A stretch of DNA of 59,436 nucleotides from the NCBI GenBank assembly GCA_903867305.1, contig CAIPQU010000056.1:1-59436 (forward strand). The letters run 5' to 3'. The translations under genes were made by a program, and so were the position numbers. A model generated the notes under the pieces. The model was not told where the DNA came from and ran no database searches. It was given only the letters and a program-made list of their open reading frames with translations. Below are positions 54,081 to 59,436 of this stretch, one piece after another (the stretch's first letter is position 1; each line of letters starts with the position of its first letter). Source of the stretch: an uncultured beta proteobacterium. Its GTDB lineage: Bacteria; Pseudomonadota; Gammaproteobacteria; Burkholderiales; Burkholderiaceae.

Positions 54081-56429
54081 ATGAATGCGCCTCGCTCGAT
54101 CTTTTCAATTCCTTCTGCACCTCACCTGAATTCTTATCCTAAATATTGGGCAGAATGTTTTGGTCGTGCACCCTTTTTACCCATGTCGCGCCAAGAAATG
54201 GATACGCTGGGATGGGATTCTTGCGACATCATTCTGGTGACCGGTGATGCCTATGTGGATCACCCTAGTTTTGGTATGGCCATTATTGGCCGACTCCTCG
54301 AGTCACAAGGATTTCGTGTCGGTATCATCGCCCAACCCGATTGGCAGTCCGCAGACCCCTACAAGATTTTAGGGCAACCGAACCTGTATTTTGGCGTGAC
54401 TGCTGGCAATATGGATTCGATGATTAATGGCTATACTGCCGATCGTAAAATTAGAAAAGATGATGCCTATACGGCCGGCGGTATGAGTGGCAAACGACCA
54501 GATCGTTGCTCTTTAGTGTATGCCCAGCGCTGTAAAGAAGCTTATCCGGAAACACCTATTATCATGGGTGGGATTGAAGCATCACTGCGTCGAATTGCGC
54601 ATTATGACTATTGGCAAGACAAAGTCCGGCGCTCTATTTTGATAGATGCGAAGGCAGATATTCTGCTGTATGGCAATGCGGAGAGAGCTCTTGTTGAAAT
54701 CACCCATCGCCTTTCGCGTGGAGAAAAGGTTCAGGAAATCACCGATGTTCGAGGTACTGCCTTCATTCGGCGCACGACGGCGAAGGGTTTCGTAGAAATT
54801 GATTCAACGCAAGTGGATGAACCTGGGAAGATTGATCCTCCGATTAATCCCTATTTGATGCCTGATGAGCAAGCGGCAGCGCAAGGCCAAACTTGCGCTA
54901 AATCTTCGGATGAGCCAATTGAACCAGTGATCAAAGAGCAGCCGATTCAAATACATTTATCGCCGAAACAAAAATTACACCGTGACTTTACCGTAATTCG
55001 TTTACCTAGTTATGAAGCAGTCAAACGTGACGCTGTTCTTTATGCTCACGCGAATCGTATCTTACATTTAGAAACAAATCCTGGTAATGCTCGAGCACTG
55101 GTCCAACAACATGGTGAAGGTGCCTCGATCAGAGATGTTTGGCTCAACGCCCCGCCGATTCCATTAACAACCGATGAAATGGATTTTGTCTTTGATCAGC
55201 CATATGCAAGAGCGCCTCACCCAAGCTATGGCGATGCAAAGATTCCTGCTTGGGAAATGATTCGTTTCTCAGTCAATATCATGCGTGGTTGTTTTGGCGG
55301 ATGTACTTTTTGCTCCATCACAGAACATGAAGGTCGCATCATTCAGAATCGTTCATCGGATTCCATCATCCGCGAAATCGAAGATATCCGTGACAAAGTT
55401 CCAGGCTTTACTGGCGTCATTTCTGATTTGGGCGGGCCTACTGCGAATATGTATCGCATTGCCTGTAAATCGAAAGAGATTGAAGCGCACTGTCGTAAAC
55501 CATCTTGTGTCTATCCGGATATTTGTCCTAACCTCAATACTGACCACACGCCATTAATTCAGCTCTATCGACGCGCACGATCCCTGAAAGGCGTGAAGAA
55601 GATTTTAATTAGCTCAGGCCTAAGATATGACTTAGCGATTAAAGCACCAGCCTATATTAAAGAACTAGTCACCCATCACGTCGGTGGTTATCTCAAAATT
55701 GCCCCAGAACATACCGAAGGTGGACCATTATCAAAAATGATGAAGCCAGGTATTGGAAGCTATGATAAGTTTAAAGAACTATTTGATCGCTTTTCCAAAG
55801 AAGCTGGTAAAGAACAATATCTGATTCCTTATTTTATTGCCGCCCATCCCGGAACGAGCGATGAAGACATGATGCATTTAGCCATGTGGTTAAAACAAAA
55901 TGGTTTTCGTGCCGATCAAGTTCAAACTTTTTATCCATCTCCGATGGCTACTGCCACGGCGATGTACCACACGAATAAAAATCCATTACGTAAAGTGACC
56001 AGAGATAGTGAGTCCGTCGATATCGTGCGTGGTGAAAAACGTCGTCGTTTACATAAAGCATTTTTACGCTACCATGACTCAAACAATTGGCCATTGCTAC
56101 GTGAAGCTCTAAAAAATATGGGGCGAGCTGATTTAATTGGTAATGGTAAGCAACATTTAATTCCGAGTTATCAACCACGTATCGATGGTAGTTATCAAAG
56201 TTCGCGTCGTAAAAATTCGACACCGATGACAACGGCTAGTTCAACGGCCAATCCAACGGGCCGTGCTCGAGTATCTTCTAAAACAGTCAATAACCCTCGT
56301 GATTTCACGATTCCAGAAACTGTTTCAAGGAACAAGCCTCGTACTGCGAGAGGCAGTATCCTGACCCAACATACTGGTTTGCCACCTCGTGCATCAGCCA
56401 GATCCTCACAGAAAAAAAATAAGGTGTAA
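54081..56429 (+). CDS. YgiQ-family radical SAM protein
   Basis: A 782-residue YgiQ-type radical SAM protein. After an N-terminal domain ([27 protein letters not shown]) the 4Fe-4S cluster motif is Cys404-x3-Cys408-x2-Cys411 in [11 protein letters not shown]. Further motifs are [12 protein letters not shown] and [18 protein letters not shown]. The last 85 residues are basic and low in complexity. The reaction is unknown. Divergent from the lipoprotein trio; the Nudix gene follows after 7 bases. Confidence 0.95.
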   Translation: MNAPRSIFSIPSAPHLNSYPKYWAECFGRAPFLPMSRQEMDTLGWDSCDIILVTGDAYVDHPSFGMAIIGRLLESQGFRVGIIAQPDWQSADPYKILGQPNLYFGVTAGNMDSMINGYTADRKIRKDDAYTAGGMSGKRPDRCSLVYAQRCKEAYPETPIIMGGIEASLRRIAHYDYWQDKVRRSILIDAKADILLYGNAERALVEITHRLSRGEKVQEITDVRGTAFIRRTTAKGFVEIDSTQVDEPGKIDPPINPYLMPDEQAAAQGQTCAKSSDEPIEPVIKEQPIQIHLSPKQKLHRDFTVIRLPSYEAVKRDAVLYAHANRILHLETNPGNARALVQQHGEGASIRDVWLNAPPIPLTTDEMDFVFDQPYARAPHPSYGDAKIPAWEMIRFSVNIMRGCFGGCTFCSITEHEGRIIQNRSSDSIIREIEDIRDKVPGFTGVISDLGGPTANMYRIACKSKEIEAHCRKPSCVYPDICPNLNTDHTPLIQLYRRARSLKGVKKILISSGLRYDLAIKAPAYIKELVTHHVGGYLKIAPEHTEGGPLSKMMKPGIGSYDKFKELFDRFSKEAGKEQYLIPYFIAAHPGTSDEDMMHLAMWLKQNGFRADQVQTFYPSPMATATAMYHTNKNPLRKVTRDSESVDIVRGEKRRRLHKAFLRYHDSNNWPLLREALKNMGRADLIGNGKQHLIPSYQPRIDGSYQSSRRKNSTPMTTASSTANPTGRARVSSKTVNNPRDFTIPETVSRNKPRTARGSILTQHTGLPPRASARSSQKKNKV

Positions 56430-56436
56430 TTTTTTT

Positions 56437-56958
56437 ATGTGGGAAGTGATTCTCCAATACTGTTTAAAGTATCCCAATGAGGCCGAGTCCTTGCTCGAAA
56501 AAACTGGCTTTTTACAGAATATAGAAAACCCGTTTCCTAGAAATCTTTTACCTGGACATATCACTGCCAGCGGAATTGTAATACGCCATCAAGAAATGCT
56601 CCTGATCAAGCATCGTTATATCAAAGAATGGTTTCAGCCTGGTGGGCATGTTGACCCATCAGAAGATCCACTAGTCGCAGCCATACGTGAGGTAGCTGAA
56701 GAAACTGGTTGGGAAACGATTCCATCAGCAAAACATGATCAAACCATTCCTATCGATATTGATGTTCATCTGATCCCAGCAAATCCGATCAAAAATGAAC
56801 CTGAACACCTACATATTGATTTTGCCTATTTATTAGAACCGATACGTCTTGGGGTTGCAAGTGATCCTGAGGCGATTCAGTGGGCGCAATTAGCCGACTG
56901 CACAGCTCCTCGCTTAGCCCGCTGCGTACATAAATATTGGGGGTTAGGTAGTTCCTAA
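56437..56958 (+). CDS. Nudix hydrolase
   Basis: A 173-residue protein with a perfect Nudix box (G-x5-E-x7-R-E-x2-E-E-x-G) starting at Gly70 in GGHVDPSED and running through IREVAEETGWE. It should cleave a nucleoside diphosphate derivative, metal-dependent. ATG at 56437 follows AAGGTG and 7 bases after the ygiQ stop; an upstream in-frame ATG lies within ygiQ. It ends in a 15-base overlap with a convergent chrA gene. Confidence 0.92.
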   Translation: MWEVILQYCLKYPNEAESLLEKTGFLQNIENPFPRNLLPGHITASGIVIRHQEMLLIKHRYIKEWFQPGGHVDPSEDPLVAAIREVAEETGWETIPSAKHDQTIPIDIDVHLIPANPIKNEPEHLHIDFAYLLEPIRLGVASDPEAIQWAQLADCTAPRLARCVHKYWGLGSS

Positions 56959-57534
56959 TAAACCCGTGGCGCCAACCACCGCGCCAAAAGCTAATAACCA
57001 TAAAATATGGATATTGGTCGCCCAAACCAAGATGCACGTCATCGAGGCCACTAGCCAAATTTGCCAGTTATTTGCTAAAACAAAATCACCCCGTACAATC
57101 ACCCAACTTGAGACCAACATGGACCCAATTACGACTGGTGATAGACCTTGCTTGAAGGCAATCACACCTTTTTTTTCACTATTTTTCTGTACCCAACGTG
57201 TTGCTGTATAGGTCAACACACAAGATGGCGTAAGCGCACACAATAAACACATGACAAAGCCCATCAAGGCAAAGAGATAATGAGACTGTCCAACTGGTGT
57301 GGCATTGATGCCAAAATTCCAACCCATCATCGCCAGCATTAATGCATTCGGTCCTGGCGATGCTTGAGCAAGAGCAATTCCAGAGGAAAATTGCGCCTCC
57401 GACATCCAACCATGCTCATTAATAAAAAACCGGTGGAACTCGGGAATCAAAGCAATTGCGCCACCAATCGCAAAAATGGACATCGAGCCAAATTGAAATG
57501 CTACTGTCATCCAATCAGAAAAATGAACCGTCAT
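56944..57534 (-). CDS. ChrA-type chromate transporter half, C-terminal partner
   Basis: A 196-residue protein with six or so membrane segments, of the short-chain ChrA family. It has the family motif EAQFSSGIALAQASPGPNALMLAMMGW (the A-x-x-Q-x-x-P-G-P signature near residue 50). Short-chain ChrA proteins work in pairs, and the partner gene overlaps it by 4 bases upstream. Chromate export is the textbook role, but in non-exposed bacteria the natural anion may be different. Confidence 0.88.
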   Translation of the reverse strand: MTVHFSDWMTVAFQFGSMSIFAIGGAIALIPEFHRFFINEHGWMSEAQFSSGIALAQASPGPNALMLAMMGWNFGINATPVGQSHYLFALMGFVMCLLCALTPSCVLTYTATRWVQKNSEKKGVIAFKQGLSPVVIGSMLVSSWVIVRGDFVLANNWQIWLVASMTCILVWATNIHILWLLAFGAVVGATGLLGTT

Positions 57535-58136
57535 GAAAAGGTCCCATTTCGATGTTGTTGAATGATACGAAAATAAGTCAACACACAGGATGATATTCCC
57601 ATCACCAGCATGACTGGGATTAAGGGAAATTTCAACACCGCTAATAAAACAAAGGTAATTAGCGTAAAAATGATGGCGATGAAAAAGCTCAGAGGATGGG
57701 TGCGTAAACTACTCGCCATTTTTAGCGAAGTACCGGCAATCAGTCCTGCGGATACAGCTCCCATACCCTGCAAAGCAGATGCCACAGCAGGGTAATCGCG
57801 TAACTGCTCAAAAAAGATTGCTACGAAGATTAATAAAAGTGCTGGAAATGAGAAGATTCCAGCGACCGCTACAAAGGCTCCCATCCAGCCAAAACATCTT
57901 GCTCCAAACATGACTGACAAATTAACAATATTTGGACCAGGCAACACTTGAGCAACAGCCCACTCCTCTAGAAAGATTTCAGCAGTAAACCATTGACGTT
58001 CATCGATTAATACTCGACGTGCTACTGGAAACACGCCACCGAATCCCTGCAAGGCGAGCCAAGTCATTGCCCAAAAAAGTTCACGCAGAGATTTTGGGCT
58101 TTTAGGTCCCCAAGAATTATTTTGTTCCATAATCAT
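57531..58136 (-). CDS. ChrA-type chromate transporter half, N-terminal partner
   Basis: A 201-residue membrane protein of the same family (WLALQGFGGVFPVARRVLIDERQWFTAEIFLEEWAVAQVLPGPNIVNLSVMFGARCFGWMGA). The conserved VAQVLPGPNIVN segment matches the partner's. The two half genes are fused in long-chain ChrA. ATG at 58136 or two residues later are both possible. Confidence 0.88.
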   Translation of the reverse strand: MIMEQNNSWGPKSPKSLRELFWAMTWLALQGFGGVFPVARRVLIDERQWFTAEIFLEEWAVAQVLPGPNIVNLSVMFGARCFGWMGAFVAVAGIFSFPALLLIFVAIFFEQLRDYPAVASALQGMGAVSAGLIAGTSLKMASSLRTHPLSFFIAIIFTLITFVLLAVLKFPLIPVMLVMGISSCVLTYFRIIQQHRNGTFS

Positions 58137-58175
58137 AGTTTTAACGAAGCATATAAGAGAATACCTTAAGTTAAA

Positions 58176-58976
58176 ATGTACACACGCATAATCCTTATTC
58201 TTTTTACTTTTTTATTGACTGAAATATCTATGGCACAAATTCCTGCTTCCCCCATCGTCAAATCTGATTTAGCTCCAACTGGAAAAATCCGCGCATCTAT
58301 TAATGTGGGTAACCCAATTTTAGCCAAGCGTGATCATGATCATGCCCAACCTTATGGAGTCTCCATTGATTTAGCGACGAACTTAGCAAAAGAATTAGGG
58401 CTAGAGCTCGAACTCGTGGTGTTTGATTCGGCAGGTAAATCCGTAGATGCTGTCGCCAACAAAAAGGCAGACTTTGGTTTTTTTGCCATTGATCCTGTGC
58501 GTGGTAAAGAAATTACCTTCACCCATGCTTATGTCGTGATCGAGGGTGCATATGTCGTGCCAAACAATTCTGCGATTCAATCAAACGATGAAGTCGATCA
58601 AGCAAAAAATCGTATCGTGGTTGGAAAAGGTAGTGCTTATGATCTTTATCTCACTCGTGAAATTAAAAATGCACAAATTGTTCACGCACCAACATCTCCA
58701 AAGGTTGTTGAATTTTTCGTGAATGGTGGCTATGAAGTTGGGGCCGGCGTAAGACAACAATTAGAAATGGATCTTGCAAAATATCCTGGCATCCGTTTAT
58801 TACCAGGCCGATTTATGCAAATTAATCAATCGATGGGTGTCAATAAGGATGTCAGCGATGCTACGAAAGCTTATCTCAAAGACTATGTAGAACGCATGAA
58901 AGCTTCTGGTTTCGTTGCAGAGGCTTTATCTAGACATCAAATCCAAGGTGCAGGTGTTGCGCCTCCAGGTAACTAA
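58176..58976 (+). CDS. Amino-acid-type (SBP_bac_3) periplasmic binding protein
   Basis: A 266-residue family 3 solute-binding protein with signal peptide (ILILFTFLLTEISMA, cut before QIPASP). The core shows IRASINVGNPILAKRD, YGVSIDLATNLAKELGLELELVVFDSAGKSVDAVANKKADFGFFAIDPVRGKEITFTHAYV and QINQSMGVNK. No permease or ATPase gene is adjacent, so it would borrow one or serve a different role. It is divergent from the chrA pair. Confidence 0.88.
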   Translation: MYTRIILILFTFLLTEISMAQIPASPIVKSDLAPTGKIRASINVGNPILAKRDHDHAQPYGVSIDLATNLAKELGLELELVVFDSAGKSVDAVANKKADFGFFAIDPVRGKEITFTHAYVVIEGAYVVPNNSAIQSNDEVDQAKNRIVVGKGSAYDLYLTREIKNAQIVHAPTSPKVVEFFVNGGYEVGAGVRQQLEMDLAKYPGIRLLPGRFMQINQSMGVNKDVSDATKAYLKDYVERMKASGFVAEALSRHQIQGAGVAPPGN

Positions 58977-58991
58977 GTTCTAGCTGTCTAA

Positions 58992-59050
58992 ATAACTGCT
59001 TCTTTTAGGCCCCCCTAGCGCACTAGATTCGCGATGAAGGCAGCAGTTAT
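58992..59050. other. Long-range inverted repeat after the binding-protein gene
   Basis: ATAACTGCT (58992-59000) and AGCAGTTAT (59042-59050) are perfect 9-base complements separated by 41 bases. The stem can extend with TTC/GAA pairs, and the loop contains CTAG-CGCA-CTAG. It has no T run, so it is not a classical terminator. It may be a structured mRNA end or a regulatory element. Confidence 0.4.
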
Positions 59051-59076
59051 ATCACCTATGCGGATGTCAACTTAGT

Positions 59077-59134
59077 CGTCAGATATGACTGACGTCTTGG
59101 ACAAAAATATGACAAAATGATTTTATATTTGTCA
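59077..59134 (+). promoter_or_regulatory. Candidate operators upstream of the FAH-family gene
   Basis: Two dyads lie in the last 90 bases before the FAH-family start. One is CGTCAG-N6-CTGACG (59077-59094). The other is TGACAAA-N11-TTTGTCA (59110-59134), 25 bases before the ATG. Both are perfect. They look like binding sites for a dimeric repressor; no regulator gene is in the window beside it. Confidence 0.5.
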
Positions 59135-59159
59135 AAAAATACATTATAGAGGATTGCAT

Positions 59160-59436
59160 ATGGCCAAATGGTGCCGGTTTAAACATCACAATAGCCCACT
59201 CATACAATTTGGTCAATTAAGCCCTGACGAACTCAATATTCAGGTCGCTACAGGGGATTTATTTTCCAGTTATGCGCTCACTGATGTTTCCATCCCCCTT
59301 CAAGAAATTGAACTTCTTTACCCTTGCGAACCCTCCAAAATGATTGGTTTATGGAATAATTTTCATGAACTAGCAAAACAACAAGGTAACGAAATACCAT
59401 CAGAGCCACTCTATTTTATTAAAGCACCAAACTCCT
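59160..59436 (+). CDS. Fumarylacetoacetate-hydrolase-family protein, truncated by window end
   Basis: The first 92 residues of a FAH-family protein. The conserved segment PSKMIGLWNNFHELAKQQGNEIPSEPLYFIKAPNS corresponds to the usual IVCVGRNYxDHAxExG...EPLxFxKPxS start of the domain, preceded by an N-terminal strand-rich region (FGQLSPDELNIQV). FAH enzymes hydrolyse or decarboxylate 2-oxo acids in ring-cleavage pathways. The rest lies outside the window. The start ATG follows GAGGA. Confidence 0.88.
   Translation, partial: MAKWCRFKHHNSPLIQFGQLSPDELNIQVATGDLFSSYALTDVSIPLQEIELLYPCEPSKMIGLWNNFHELAKQQGNEIPSEPLYFIKAPNS

Overview
The window is about 59 kb of AT-leaning bacterial chromosome. Gene content points to a betaproteobacterium of the family Burkholderiaceae, most likely Polynucleobacter or a close relative. 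The reasons are the hom-thrC-moeA-moaD-moaE block, the rpsF-priB-rpsR-rplI-dnaB order, four Bug/TctC-type periplasmic receptors without their own membrane genes, the modest GC content and very tight gene packing. This assignment is an inference from gene content only. No tRNA, rRNA, IS element, phage gene or CRISPR array was seen. No gene-free stretch exceeds about 235 bases.

Layout. (1) 140-4305: an MFS transporter and clpB, the latter with a heat-shock-type promoter, then a small GIY-YIG protein. (2) 4298-18881, minus strand: a catabolic block. An AraC regulator is followed by a molybdenum hydroxylase (large, FAD and 2Fe-2S subunits), an acyl-CoA synthetase, an enoyl-CoA hydratase-like hydrolase, a five-gene branched-chain-type ABC importer, a Bug receptor and a UbiD decarboxylase. 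The order of the five central genes is that of hmfABCDE (2-furoate degradation). The UbiD gene adds the step expected for furan-2,5-dicarboxylate. Three GTCC boxes spaced exactly 20 bp, plus a dyad, lie upstream of hmfA. (3) 18949-24967, minus strand: moaE, moaD, moeA, thrC, hom and alaA, giving molybdenum cofactor and threonine/alanine synthesis. (4) 25047-32319, plus strand: a Mth938-like gene and an L-Ara4N lipid A operon (arnT, arnB, arnC, arnA split into two genes, arnD). (5) 32358-35222: bcp, a candidate small RNA, a PIN-PhoH ATPase and an NlpC/P60 lipoprotein. (6) 35219-47466: a second accessory catabolic region. It holds three Bug receptors, a ModA-like protein without signal peptide, a truncated ferredoxin-like protein, and a minus-strand block of alpha/beta hydrolase, IorA/IorB-type molybdenum hydroxylase, HpcH/HpaI-like protein, PuuE-like deacetylase, amidase and GFA-type zinc protein. 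I could not assign its substrate. (7) 47472-51294: dnaB, rplI, rpsR, priB and rpsF with a structured leader, then divergent lexA with SOS boxes and a strong terminator. (8) 51395-58976: an LpoB/YcfL/COG3014 lipoprotein trio, YgiQ, a Nudix hydrolase, a split ChrA pair and an amino-acid-type binding protein. (9) 59160-end: a truncated fumarylacetoacetate-hydrolase-family gene.

How parts fit together. The Moco genes sit next to one molybdenum hydroxylase, and a second, periplasmic one lies in region 6, so the organism appears equipped to hydroxylate small aromatic or heteroaromatic acids. Transport relies on periplasmic binding proteins. The furoate-type block sits between moaE and clpB, which I recall as neighbours in related genomes, so it looks like an inserted catabolic cassette.
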